Below, in pieces: positions 47,980 to 57,253 of a DNA stretch of 64,000 nt (positions within the stretch are counted from its first letter, which is position 1; each line of letters starts with the position of its first letter). This DNA is from Bacillota bacterium (lineage in GTDB: Bacteria; Bacillota; Clostridia; Acetivibrionales; DSM-1351). The translations under genes and the position numbers were made by a program. Where the stretch lies: the NCBI GenBank assembly GCA_023443515.1, contig JAEZUC010000079.1, positions 19,965-83,964 of the forward strand, read 5' to 3'. Below the pieces are notes generated by a model. It saw only the letters and a list, made by a program, of their open reading frames with translations, did not search any database and was not told the DNA's origin.

Positions 47980-49731
47980 ATGTCAACTGTTAATATTACA
48001 ATAGACGGTAAGAAACTTCAGGTTGAACAAGGCATAACAATTTTAGAGGCAGCCAGACAGGCTAATATAAAGATACCAACACTTTGCTTCCTCAAGGATA
48101 TGAACGAAATAGGTGCATGCAGAATGTGTCTGGTTGAAATAAAGGGTGCAAGAGCATTACAGGCATCTTGTGTATATCCTGTTGCAGAAGGACTTGAAAT
48201 CTATACTCAGAGTCCGTCTGTAAGAGAAGCAAGAAAGGTGACCTTGGAGCTTATCCTTTCAAACCATGACAAGAAATGTCTTACCTGTGTAAGAAGTAAA
48301 AACTGCGAGCTTCAAAATTTGGCAGAGGAACTAAATATAAAAGATATAAGATTTGAAGGTGATTCCACAAATCTTCCTTTAGACGATTTTTCACCTTCTA
48401 TAGTAAGAGACCCAAATAAATGCGTACTTTGCAGACGTTGTGTGAGCATGTGTAAAAACGTTCAGACCGTTTCTGTTATCAGTGCAGCTGAGAGAGGCTT
48501 CAAATCAACTATTTCTTGTGCTTTCGACAGGTCATTGGCAGAGGTACCGTGTACAATGTGCGGACAGTGTATCAGCGTTTGTCCTGTAGGAGCTTTGAGA
48601 GAGAAGGATGACACAGAAAAGGTGTGGTCTGCTTTGGCTGACAAGGAACTGCATGTTGTAGTACAGACAGCTCCTGCTGTTCGTGTTGCTCTGGGAGAGG
48701 AATTCGGACTTCCGATAGGAACCAGAGTTACCGGTAAAATGGTTGCTGCTTTAAACAATATGGGTTTTGCTAAGGTGTTTGACACAGATACTGCTGCTGA
48801 TCTTACAATTATGGAAGAAGGCACTGAACTGTTAAACAGAATTAAAAACGGCGGAAAGTTGCCTGTTATAACCTCCTGCAGTCCGGGATGGATCAAGTTC
48901 TGTGAGCATAATTATCCGGAATTCCTTGAAAATCTATCATCATGTAAATCACCACATGAAATGTTTGGTGCAGTGCTGAAAACTTACTATGCCGAAAAGA
49001 TGGGAATTGACCCTAAGAAAATATTTGTAGTGTCAGTAATGCCATGTACTGCAAAGAAGTTTGAAGCACAAAGACCTGAGCTTTCTGCAACAGGCTTGCC
49101 GGATGTAGATGTAGTTATAACTACCAGAGAACTTGCAAGAATGATAAAAGAAGCAGGAATTGATTTTAATAATCTTGAAGGTAAGGATTTTGATGACCCA
49201 ATGGGCAATGCAACCGGAGCAGCTGTAATATTCGGTGCCACCGGAGGAGTTATGGAAGCCGCTTTAAGAACAGTATCTGAAATAGTTGCAGGCAAATCCT
49301 TTGATGATATTGAATATACTGCTGTAAGAGGCATAGAGGGTATCAAGGAAGCAACAGTTGCTATCGGAGATATGAAAGTAAAAGCAGCTGTAGCAAATGG
49401 TCTTGGTAATGCACGAAAGCTTCTTGACAGTATAAAGGCGGGAGAAGCCTCATATGATTTTGTTGAGGTAATGGCCTGTCCGGGCGGTTGTGTAAACGGA
49501 GGAGGACAGCCAATACAACCTTCTTCCGTAAGAAGCTGGACTGACTTGCGTACAGAACGTGCAAAGGCTATTTATGAAGAAGATGCAAGTCTTCCAATCA
49601 GAAAGTCACATGAAAACCCTGTAGTAAAGGAAATGTATGATAAATATTTCGGAGAGCCGGGAAGCCACAAGGCACATGAGATTTTACACACACATTATAC
49701 TGCAAGGGAAAATTATCCTGTAAAAGAATAA
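47980..49731 (+). CDS. hndD: [FeFe]-hydrogenase catalytic subunit
   Basis: A 583-residue catalytic subunit that makes or oxidises H2. The N terminus has a [2Fe-2S] domain (GACRMCLVEIKG), a His-containing [4Fe-4S] site (NHDKKCLTCVRSKNCELQ) and a two-cluster ferredoxin (CVLCRRCVSMC, CTMCGQCISVCP). H-cluster motifs: L1 TSCSPGW with C300, L2 VMPCTAKKFE with C356, L3 EVMACPGGCVNGGGQP with C500 and C504; the small-subunit-like tail SHENPVVKEMYDKYFGEPG follows. Ser follows C300 where many enzymes have a second Cys (TSCCPGW). GGGAGGAGAG precedes the ATG. Last gene of the operon. Confidence 0.97.
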   Translation: MSTVNITIDGKKLQVEQGITILEAARQANIKIPTLCFLKDMNEIGACRMCLVEIKGARALQASCVYPVAEGLEIYTQSPSVREARKVTLELILSNHDKKCLTCVRSKNCELQNLAEELNIKDIRFEGDSTNLPLDDFSPSIVRDPNKCVLCRRCVSMCKNVQTVSVISAAERGFKSTISCAFDRSLAEVPCTMCGQCISVCPVGALREKDDTEKVWSALADKELHVVVQTAPAVRVALGEEFGLPIGTRVTGKMVAALNNMGFAKVFDTDTAADLTIMEEGTELLNRIKNGGKLPVITSCSPGWIKFCEHNYPEFLENLSSCKSPHEMFGAVLKTYYAEKMGIDPKKIFVVSVMPCTAKKFEAQRPELSATGLPDVDVVITTRELARMIKEAGIDFNNLEGKDFDDPMGNATGAAVIFGATGGVMEAALRTVSEIVAGKSFDDIEYTAVRGIEGIKEATVAIGDMKVKAAVANGLGNARKLLDSIKAGEASYDFVEVMACPGGCVNGGGQPIQPSSVRSWTDLRTERAKAIYEEDASLPIRKSHENPVVKEMYDKYFGEPGSHKAHEILHTHYTARENYPVKE

Positions 49732-49744
49732 AATAATTCCAATA

Positions 49745-49782
49745 AAAAAGATGCCAGACATTAGTGTCGGGCATCTTTTTTA
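49745..49782 (+). terminator. Terminator of the hydrogenase operon
   Basis: AAAAAAGATGCC pairs with GGCATCTTTTTT (with ACA/TGT inside the loop), followed directly by more T. Confidence 0.85.
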
Positions 49783-49811
49783 TTGACAAAATATATAAAA
49801 AGTTATATTAT
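49783..49811 (+). promoter_or_regulatory. Sigma-A promoter of the 49913-51691 pair
   Basis: TTGACA (49783-49788), a 17-nt spacer, then TATTAT (49806-49811), starting in the tail of the preceding terminator. Confidence 0.6.
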
Positions 49812-49912
49812 TAAATTTAGCGATTTTAATTGAAAAAATAAACCTACCCAATTATACTATAGCATAAAATAACATGGTTGTCAAGGCCTTTTTAATTTAA
49901 AGGAGGATTTTT

Positions 49913-50383
49913 ATGAAAGATTTTTTACAAATCCAAAAACTATTATCTCAGAATGCTTCTGAGATAAGTCAAATTGAAAAATGCAATAACTATTCGTCTA
50001 AATTTGGATTATTGCTTACAAATGCTCAAATCCGAACTCTTTCGCAGGAAAGATATGAGACGCTGAAAAGGTACGGACGAATAGAACTGGGGAAGGGGAT
50101 TATAGAAAAGCTTATATTCGAATTTTGTGATTCGCCATATATTTGGCAGGAAAATTACACGGATACTCTATCTGAACTACAGGATATTTTTTATTATTTT
50201 AAAAACGAATCCCTTGATGAATTTACAGATGATGAGTTGATACGCTACATGAGAAAGAGCTTTGACAACGAGTGCCAGGGCTCACTTGAATACTTGAGGG
50301 AGACCAGCTTGGAAGATGTGTGCAGAAGCATAAGATACGGGCAGGATGCGTATAAGTATATTGATTCTTACGATGATGAGTAA
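49913..50383 (+). CDS. DUF6323-like protein
   Basis: A 156-residue soluble protein that resembles the DUF6323 family, which is found beside DUF6179 genes. It is helical and charged, with FGLLLTNAQIRTLSQERYETL in the first third, GKGIIEKLIFEFCDSPYIW, and ELQDIFYYFKNESLDEFTDD in the second half; the C terminus is acidic (YIDSYDDE). No catalytic motif is visible. AAGGAGGA precedes the ATG. The next gene follows 27 nt later. Function unknown. Confidence 0.65.
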   Translation: MKDFLQIQKLLSQNASEISQIEKCNNYSSKFGLLLTNAQIRTLSQERYETLKRYGRIELGKGIIEKLIFEFCDSPYIWQENYTDTLSELQDIFYYFKNESLDEFTDDELIRYMRKSFDNECQGSLEYLRETSLEDVCRSIRYGQDAYKYIDSYDDE

Positions 50384-50410
50384 CAGATGCGTTAAGGAGG
50401 AGAACCTATT

Positions 50411-51691
50411 ATGGATGCATTACAGAAATTTGAGCATATACAAACTGTGAGGAGCGAGTACTTTCAGTCTCTTTTACAGGGTGTATCAAATGAGGGTATA
50501 ATCGGTTCCGAACAGGTAAAGAAAATTCAGGTGGGGCTACTAGGTCTGCTTTCTAAGCAAATTGAAAAGTATACTTTTGGAGAGAGCAGTTCCGTAACAG
50601 AGGAAAGTGCAGAAAGCCTACTCAAATCAATTTGTTTTTCTATAAGTGTGGCATTAAAGTCTCAGCATAATTTAGTTATTGCCTCACAATTACTTGAACA
50701 AGAGGGTATTGAGGAATTATTTGAAAAAGGAAATGAGCTAATCAGATATTATTTTGAAGATGCAAAAAGACTCTGGATAAAAATAAAGAAAGAAGGTCTG
50801 AAAATCAGTAATTTAGCGTACAACGATACTGTTTTCATTGGACTCAAGGAATTCTTTGATTGGTATGACTACAGGTTTTCAGCACACGAAATGAAGGGCA
50901 GTTTGGACTATCCTCTTTCCTATGACGAAATGGATTTAACAGGAATAGAGTATATTCATGAATATTTAACTCATCTGGATATGGAAAATATTTTTTGTTC
51001 ACGGTATGATGCACATAGCATTGAGTGTCTCATGAGGGGTTACAGTAGTAATTTCAGGGAAGACCTTGTAAATGTTTTTGAGTTAATACTGGCAAACTTA
51101 CTGGGGCGAAGCATACTTGGATATAGTCTTGATAGACTGGATATAAGTGAGGAAGACAGAGAAGGGCTACTAAAACAACTTAAAAAGGTTGATAAAACGG
51201 GACTTGTTCAAAAAATGGAGCGGGGGTTTTATGAAATTTTGGCATTTATGGAAGTGGAATCACAGGTTACAATGGAGTATTTTAAACTAACTTTAAAAAA
51301 TATTATCTCAAGAGTAAAACATAATATAAAACTGGGGAAGCTGGACAAAGTATTTATTACGCTGTATGAAGAGGAATATAAAGACTTATTATCTGGATAT
51401 ATTGATGGGGATAGAATGAATGATGAAGATTTAAGAGTGTTGATTGATGAAATGAAAGATTGCAGATTTTTGGATGATAAAATTTCGATGGTCTCACAGA
51501 GTATAAAAAGTCTGGAGGATTTATCGGAGGTTCTTAATGAATGTTTCTTTGATGGGGAATACGAAAGAGTGTTCAAACTACTTGACAAACAAGAAATACA
51601 GGAACTGAAAAAGAGGATTATTGAAAATAATACTGATCCTTCTTCCCTACATGATTGGGAGGATGCATTTCTTAAGTTTGCAGCTGACTAA
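50411..51691 (+). CDS. DUF6179-like protein
   Basis: A 426-residue soluble protein that resembles DUF6179. It is almost all helical and highly charged (ESAESLLKSICFSISVALKSQ, YDEMDLTGIEYIHEYLTHLD, GFYEILAFMEVESQVTMEYF). I see no signal peptide, membrane segment, ATP site or metal motif. AAGGAGG precedes the ATG. With the gene before it, it forms a two-gene unit that recurs in clostridia; its role is not known. Family assignment is from memory of the sequence pattern and should be checked by a profile search. Confidence 0.6.
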   Translation: MDALQKFEHIQTVRSEYFQSLLQGVSNEGIIGSEQVKKIQVGLLGLLSKQIEKYTFGESSSVTEESAESLLKSICFSISVALKSQHNLVIASQLLEQEGIEELFEKGNELIRYYFEDAKRLWIKIKKEGLKISNLAYNDTVFIGLKEFFDWYDYRFSAHEMKGSLDYPLSYDEMDLTGIEYIHEYLTHLDMENIFCSRYDAHSIECLMRGYSSNFREDLVNVFELILANLLGRSILGYSLDRLDISEEDREGLLKQLKKVDKTGLVQKMERGFYEILAFMEVESQVTMEYFKLTLKNIISRVKHNIKLGKLDKVFITLYEEEYKDLLSGYIDGDRMNDEDLRVLIDEMKDCRFLDDKISMVSQSIKSLEDLSEVLNECFFDGEYERVFKLLDKQEIQELKKRIIENNTDPSSLHDWEDAFLKFAAD

Positions 51692-51825
51692 AAGAGTTTA
51701 TTCATTTTTAACTATATTACTCACTTATTTAATACAACTTTACCATAGATTTACTATACAAAGTAATACTATAATTAATAGTAAAATAATTCCAATTTAT
51801 GGAATCAGAAAGGTGATTAGTATAA

Positions 51826-53046
51826 ATGAGTATAATTTCAACTATTAAATTCGTGGTAGAGGCCCCATTTTCTTTGCTAATGCCATTATTCCATCTTCAA
51901 GAACCCACAGGTCCGTATAAGGTTGGTACCACTACGTATGATTGGACAGATATGTTACGCCCAGAGGAGAAATGCAATAGAGTTGATGCCAAACGGGAAC
52001 TAATGGTTCAGGTATGGTACCCGGCAGAAAATACAGAGAACTTAAAAGAAGCACCGTATTTAAAAGACACACCTGAAATCATTAGAGGTCTTGAAAAGTA
52101 TTTTTTTATTAAACCTTTTCTGTTAAGAAGGCTAAAAGATGTACAATCCAATTCATTTATTAATGCAAAATTATCAAGTAAAAGTGATAAGTATCCGGTA
52201 TTGATATTTTCACATGGTATGGCAGGATTTAGAAATCAAAATACATTTCAGGCAGAAGAACTGGCAAGCCATGGTTATATAGTAGTTGCAGTTGACCATT
52301 CGTACTATGCTGCAGCAACAGTTTTTTCTGACGGCAGGGTTGCAGAGTCTATAATAAGCACTGATGTAAAAAGTAATGATTTTACTCTGGAGTTTGGTGA
52401 CAAGAATAACGAAACATGGGTAAAAGACATTCAATTTGTTTTGGATAAGCTTGAAGAGATTAATAATAAGGGTAATGATAACCTTTTTTCAGGTAGGCTT
52501 GATATGGAGAAGATTGGCCTGTTCGGACATTCCTTTGGAGGAGCGACAGCAGCTCAGTTACTTTTGAAGGACTCCAGAGTAAAAGCTGGCATTAACATGG
52601 ATGGTGCTTTTTATGGTTCAGTTATCCCGGAGACAGGGATTGAAAAGCCTTTTTTATTAATGCTTTCGGAGCAGTATATGATGTCTACTGATTTAGAGAA
52701 ACTTGAAAAGAAATTAAAAATGTTTGGAATAAAGGGTGAGAAACTTAAGGAGTATTTGGAACTGTATGCAGAGTACGAAAGAAGAAGAAAAAAAGCTATG
52801 GCTGGAGGAGCCTATTCCCTTATTATCAAAAAAACCACTCATTTAAGCTACAGTGATATACAACTTTATACTCCGTTGATGGCCATAATTCATAAACAGA
52901 AAAAAATACATAAAGTAATAAATGATTTATCACTTACTTTCTTTAATAAATATTTGAAGGAGGAATCAACTGCTTCTTTGGAGAATGTAGCACATAAATA
53001 TAATAATGTAGAACTTGGTGAAACCAAAGAGAAATTAGTTTTTTGA
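51826..53046 (+). CDS. Dienelactone hydrolase/PAF-acetylhydrolase-like esterase (first of tandem pair)
   Basis: A 406-residue alpha/beta hydrolase of the platelet-activating-factor acetylhydrolase type. The N-terminal part has EPTGPYKVGTTTYDWTD and RELMVQVWYPAE; the fold core has LIFSHGMAGFRNQNTFQ, the nucleophile S236 in GLFGHSFGGATAAQ, the acid in NMDGAF, and the His in KKTTHLSYSDI. It lacks the hydrophobic N-terminal region of its neighbour. AAGGTGA precedes the ATG. It shares most of its length with the next gene, so the pair arose by duplication. Substrate unknown. Confidence 0.85.
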   Translation: MSIISTIKFVVEAPFSLLMPLFHLQEPTGPYKVGTTTYDWTDMLRPEEKCNRVDAKRELMVQVWYPAENTENLKEAPYLKDTPEIIRGLEKYFFIKPFLLRRLKDVQSNSFINAKLSSKSDKYPVLIFSHGMAGFRNQNTFQAEELASHGYIVVAVDHSYYAAATVFSDGRVAESIISTDVKSNDFTLEFGDKNNETWVKDIQFVLDKLEEINNKGNDNLFSGRLDMEKIGLFGHSFGGATAAQLLLKDSRVKAGINMDGAFYGSVIPETGIEKPFLLMLSEQYMMSTDLEKLEKKLKMFGIKGEKLKEYLELYAEYERRRKKAMAGGAYSLIIKKTTHLSYSDIQLYTPLMAIIHKQKKIHKVINDLSLTFFNKYLKEESTASLENVAHKYNNVELGETKEKLVF

Positions 53047-53141
53047 ATATAATTAACATAGATTTACAAATGATTAAGACATTATAATTACTATGTAAGT
53101 TATTATTTTTATGTTGTAAAAGTTATCAGGGGGATCATAAA

Positions 53142-54593
53142 ATGAGATTGTTTGAAATATTACTTATTATTATTAACTTTTTTATGCTGGGATGGCTGTT
53201 ATTTAGTAAAAAGAATAACAGGAGAATATCATATATTTTATTTGGAATTTCATTTGTATTAACACTTATCCAAATAATTGTAGAAGGTTACCGAATTCAA
53301 ATGTTACCGGCATACACCTGCCTCCTGCTAAATGTACTGATTTTCTTTCGTAAAGGTAAAAAACCCGGAAAAGTATGGAAAATTGTTCTTGGGTCAATAT
53401 TTTCATTCCTATACTTAGTAATAGCTGTTGCACTTCCGGCGCTATTGCCTGTTTTTTCTCTTGAAAAACCAACCGGGCCATACCAATTAGGTACAGTTAC
53501 CTATGATTGGAGTGATGAAAACCGTTTGGAAGAGGCAACAAAAGACCCTGGTGATAAACGGGAGCTGATGGTACAGGTATGGTATCCTGCTGACAAAACT
53601 GACAACTTAGAAAAAGCACCATATATAAAAGATGTCCCGGAGGTAGCGAAAGGGTTTGAGAAGGAAATTGGTATACCATCCTTACTATTTAGCCACTTAA
53701 AGTATGTAGATAGTAACTCATATTTAAGTGCCAAACTTTCCGTTAAAAAACAGAAATACCCACTTTTGGTATTTTCTCACGGCTTTGGGCTTACCAGAAA
53801 TATAAATACATTTGAAGTGGAAGAATTAGCCAGTCATGGTTATATTGTTGTTGGAATTGACCATACTTACGATGCAGCTGCTACAGTGTTTTCAAACGGA
53901 AGAGTTGCTCCATATAACAGTGATAATAATAAAATGATCACAGAAGACTTTGAAAAAATGGATGATCATAATGAAATATGGGTAAAAGATGTACAGTTTG
54001 TACTTAATAAAATAGAAGAGATTAATAAAAAGGATCCTCTTAATAATTTTACAGGAAGGATTGATTTGGACAAAATAGGTATGTTCGGACACTCCTATGG
54101 AGGTGCAACTGCAGGACAAATAGTTATGCGTGATTCAAGAGTTAAAGCCGGTATAAATATGGATGGTGCTTTTGCCGGTTCACCCTTTTCAGAAAAGGGG
54201 TTAGGGAAGCCATTCCTGATGATGGACTCTGAAAATACTTTGAACACTTATAAAGGTGATTATACTACTCTGAACAAAAGCGGAATAAAGGGTGATTTAC
54301 GTAAGAAGTACGAAGACTATTTTGCAAAAATGTATATTAAAAGAAATAATGCTATTGCAAACGGAGGGTATTCTCTCTTAATAAATAACACGCAACATCT
54401 TAGCTATACCGATTTAAGTCTTTTCACTCCGGTAATAGCTATTGGCTATAATCCACATTATGTACATAGAATAATAAATGATTTTACTTTGACATTTTTT
54501 AATAAGTATTTATTGGGAGATTCGTCTACTTCACTGGAAAATACCGCAAAGAAATATAATAATGTTGAGTTCAAGCAGACAAAACATAACTAG
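53142..54593 (+). CDS. Membrane-anchored PAF-acetylhydrolase-like esterase (second of tandem pair)
   Basis: A 483-residue paralogue of the previous protein, extended by an N-terminal region with about three to four hydrophobic helices (LLIIINFFMLGWLLF, ILFGISFVLTLIQIIVEG, VLGSIFSFLYLVIAVALPALL). The hydrolase part matches motif for motif: EKPTGPYQLGTVTYDWSD, RELMVQVWYPAD, VFSHGFGLTRNINTF, nucleophile S318 in GMFGHSYGGATAGQ, INMDGAF and NTQHLSYTDL. The anchor would place the hydrolase at the membrane, most likely outside. GGGGG precedes the ATG. Confidence 0.85.
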   Translation: MRLFEILLIIINFFMLGWLLFSKKNNRRISYILFGISFVLTLIQIIVEGYRIQMLPAYTCLLLNVLIFFRKGKKPGKVWKIVLGSIFSFLYLVIAVALPALLPVFSLEKPTGPYQLGTVTYDWSDENRLEEATKDPGDKRELMVQVWYPADKTDNLEKAPYIKDVPEVAKGFEKEIGIPSLLFSHLKYVDSNSYLSAKLSVKKQKYPLLVFSHGFGLTRNINTFEVEELASHGYIVVGIDHTYDAAATVFSNGRVAPYNSDNNKMITEDFEKMDDHNEIWVKDVQFVLNKIEEINKKDPLNNFTGRIDLDKIGMFGHSYGGATAGQIVMRDSRVKAGINMDGAFAGSPFSEKGLGKPFLMMDSENTLNTYKGDYTTLNKSGIKGDLRKKYEDYFAKMYIKRNNAIANGGYSLLINNTQHLSYTDLSLFTPVIAIGYNPHYVHRIINDFTLTFFNKYLLGDSSTSLENTAKKYNNVEFKQTKHN

Positions 54594-54731
54594 AGTTATA
54601 TATACTTAAGCCTAATTAATAAAAAATTAATACATTCTCTTCCTGAATAATATATAATAGATATTGCTTTGCAATTAATTGTCCAAAACTAAATAATTAA
54701 CACACAAAAAAATGAGAAAGAGTGTTTACTA

Positions 54732-56501
54732 ATGAATTGGAAAAATACAATTATAAGCCTTACCCTTGCAGGCAGTTTTATTTTTACAATGAGTTCCTGT
54801 GCTTCTAAGCCTGTAAGCGGTGATGTTTCAGAAGTAACAAATCAGGTAGCTTTAAATCCGTCTCAGAATTTAAAAGTTGAAAACGAAATTAGTGATTATA
54901 TACATATAGACCAACTGGGTTACAAGACACAGGCAAAAAAGATAGCTGTTATTAAGGGACAATATAAAAAATTTCAGTTAATTGACAGTAAATCAGGTGT
55001 GGCAGTTTTAACAGGAGAGTTGACCGGGAAGCCAAAAGACGAATCCAGCGGAGATACTGTTTGCTATGCGGATTTTAGCAAAATTACAGTACCGGGTAAG
55101 TACTTTATTTCAATATCCGGATTAGGTAAATCGTATGATTTTTTAATAGATGACAATGTATATACAAAGATTGGAGATGCTATGCAAAAAGCACTGTATT
55201 ACCAACGGTGCGGAACTGCACTTACAAATGATTTCGCCGGTGAATACAGTCATGCGGACTGTCACAAATCATTAGCTAAATTCTATAATGATGAAAAACG
55301 TGAGATTGACGTAAGCGGTGGCTGGCATGATGCAGGAGATTACGGAAGGTACGTTGTACCTGCATCTGTGACAGTAGCTGGTTTACTTTTGGCATACGAA
55401 TTTTATCCACAGGCTTTCACAGACACAACACGTATTCCTGAAAGCGAAAATAAGACACCGGATGTTCTTGATGAAGCAAAATACGGAATAGAATGGCTTC
55501 TCAAAATGCAGGACGTCGAGTCAGGCGGAGTATATCACAAAGTTACCTCCAGGGTATTTCCCGAAATGACAACAATGCCTGACAAGGATGTTGATGATCA
55601 ACTTGTAGCGTGCATATCGACTAATGCTACTGCAGATTTTGCAGCAGTTACGGCGATGGCTTCAAGAATATATATGACTATTGATACCGTATTTGCTCAG
55701 AATTGTTTACAAGCCTCTATGAAAGCATGGGAATGGCTTGAAAAAAACAAGGATTTTGTCGGCTTCAAGAATCCTTCGGATGTGGCATCAGGCGAATATG
55801 GAGACAGTTCAGGTAAGGATGAGAGAGCTTGGGCTGCTGCAGAACTCTTTAGAGCTACCGGAGATGAGAAGTACAACGAATATTTTACAGACAATTATCA
55901 AGTTGAAGGCTTTGGACTTGGATGGCAAAATGTAAGCGGGTTTGCGGCAATTGCATATATGTTTTCGGACGTATCGGGAACCGAGCAGAAAAAAGTAAAT
56001 GAAATCAAAAAGTCATGGCTTGATAAAGCGGATATGTTTGCTTCTACAGGTCAAAAAGACGGGTATCTGGTTGCAATGCATAAAATGGAGTATAACTGGG
56101 GAAGTAACATGAATGTTGCAACACATGCTATGCACCTGCTTATAGCAGACAGAATTAAAACGGATGAAAAATATACTCAGGCAGCGGAAGAGTGTACACA
56201 TTATCTGTTGGGTAGAAATACACTTAACCAGAGCTACATAACGGGTTTTGGCTCAAAGCAGGTCAATACGCCTCATCACAGACCGTCGGCTGCTGATCTG
56301 GCATTAAAGCCTGTTCCCGGATTAATGGTAGGCGGGCCTGACTCGGCGTTAGAAGACGACGTAGCAAAAAGCAAACTCATAGGAAAATCTCCTGCAGAGT
56401 GCTACATAGATGATGTTAATTCTTTTTCAACAAACGAGGTTGCTACCTACTGGAATTCATCTGCAATTTTTGTTTTGGGATATTTAAACTCAAACCGATG
56501 A
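54732..56501 (+). CDS. Lipoprotein-type GH9 glycoside hydrolase
   Basis: A 589-residue glycanase. The signal is of lipoprotein type: LAGSFIFTMSSC with C23 as lipid-attachment site. An N-terminal Ig-like domain (IHIDQLGYKTQAKKIAVIKG) is followed by the GH9 (alpha/alpha)6 barrel. Catalytic D200 and D203 are in GGWHDAGDYGRY; conserved TPHHRPSAAD and E569 in NSFSTNEVATYWNSSA complete the site. GH9 enzymes cut beta-1,4-glucans or their oligomers. No dockerin or carbohydrate-binding module is present, so it is a cell-surface enzyme and not a cellulosome subunit, likely trimming oligosaccharides at the membrane. Confidence 0.93.
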   Translation: MNWKNTIISLTLAGSFIFTMSSCASKPVSGDVSEVTNQVALNPSQNLKVENEISDYIHIDQLGYKTQAKKIAVIKGQYKKFQLIDSKSGVAVLTGELTGKPKDESSGDTVCYADFSKITVPGKYFISISGLGKSYDFLIDDNVYTKIGDAMQKALYYQRCGTALTNDFAGEYSHADCHKSLAKFYNDEKREIDVSGGWHDAGDYGRYVVPASVTVAGLLLAYEFYPQAFTDTTRIPESENKTPDVLDEAKYGIEWLLKMQDVESGGVYHKVTSRVFPEMTTMPDKDVDDQLVACISTNATADFAAVTAMASRIYMTIDTVFAQNCLQASMKAWEWLEKNKDFVGFKNPSDVASGEYGDSSGKDERAWAAAELFRATGDEKYNEYFTDNYQVEGFGLGWQNVSGFAAIAYMFSDVSGTEQKKVNEIKKSWLDKADMFASTGQKDGYLVAMHKMEYNWGSNMNVATHAMHLLIADRIKTDEKYTQAAEECTHYLLGRNTLNQSYITGFGSKQVNTPHHRPSAADLALKPVPGLMVGGPDSALEDDVAKSKLIGKSPAECYIDDVNSFSTNEVATYWNSSAIFVLGYLNSNR

Positions 56502-56586
56502 CTTATTATGGTATTAAATAAAAAAATAACTCATAGTATATTAATATTGACATTTTTATGATTTGAAATTTAAGGAGGCTGCTATT

Positions 56587-57174
56587 TTGGCGAAACAAGT
56601 TTGGAAACCATCTACGATGTTGAATCCTGTACCGGTTGTAATGGTATCATGTACAGATAATGAAGGAAAGCCTAATATAATTACCCTTGCATGGACAGGG
56701 ACAATCAATTCTGACCCTCCCATGGTCTCAATATCTGTAAGAAAAGAACGGTATTCCTATGAACTTATAAAAGAGAAGGGTGAATTTGTAATAAATCTAC
56801 CTACAAAAAAACTTACCTTCGCAACTGATTACTGCGGTGTTAAGTCGGGCAGAGATATAGACAAATTTGAAGCAATGGGGTTGACAACCGAAACTGCTTC
56901 AAAAGTACAGGTTCCACTTATAAAGGAATGTCCCTTGAATTTGGAATGTGTAGTAAAACAGTCCATAGAGCTGGGTTCACATGTTTTGTTTCTGGCCGAA
57001 GTCGTTGCTACAAATGTTGAAGAAACTTTGCTGGATGAAAAGGGTAAACTGGATTTGAAGAAAGCGGAATTGATATGTTATTCACATGGTGAGTACTATC
57101 CCCTTGGGAACTCCTTGGGTTACTTTGGGTATTCAGTAACTAAAAGGAAAAACCTTAAGAGAAATCAGAAATAA
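56587..57174 (+). CDS. Flavin reductase-like FMN-binding protein
   Basis: A 195-residue split-barrel flavoprotein of the flavin reductase-like family. Characteristic stretches are NPVPVVMVSCTDNEGKPNIIT, LAWTGTINSDPPMVSISVR, FVINLPTKKL and ELICYSHGEYYPLGNSLG. It reduces or binds FMN; partner and substrate are unknown. TTG 56587 is the likely start, with AAGGAGG 8-14 nt upstream. A bidirectional terminator lies between it and the convergent pflB. Confidence 0.9.
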   Translation: MAKQVWKPSTMLNPVPVVMVSCTDNEGKPNIITLAWTGTINSDPPMVSISVRKERYSYELIKEKGEFVINLPTKKLTFATDYCGVKSGRDIDKFEAMGLTTETASKVQVPLIKECPLNLECVVKQSIELGSHVLFLAEVVATNVEETLLDEKGKLDLKKAELICYSHGEYYPLGNSLGYFGYSVTKRKNLKRNQK

Positions 57175-57192
57175 TATAGCAGGTCAAAAACT

Positions 57193-57243
57193 AAGCCTTA
57201 TCAATAAAAACCAAATTTATGGCTTTTATTGATAAGGCTTTTA
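57193..57243. terminator. Bidirectional terminator between flavin reductase and pflB
   Basis: AAGCCTTATCAATAAAA pairs perfectly with TTTTATTGATAAGGCTT (17 bp, 14-nt loop); T-rich on both sides. Serves both converging genes. Confidence 0.8.
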
Positions 57244-57253
57244 ATTATAAATT

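Noticed and set aside
54732..56501. Cellulosomal enzyme assignment for the GH9 protein
   Set aside because: No dockerin repeat is present at either end, and a lipobox is.
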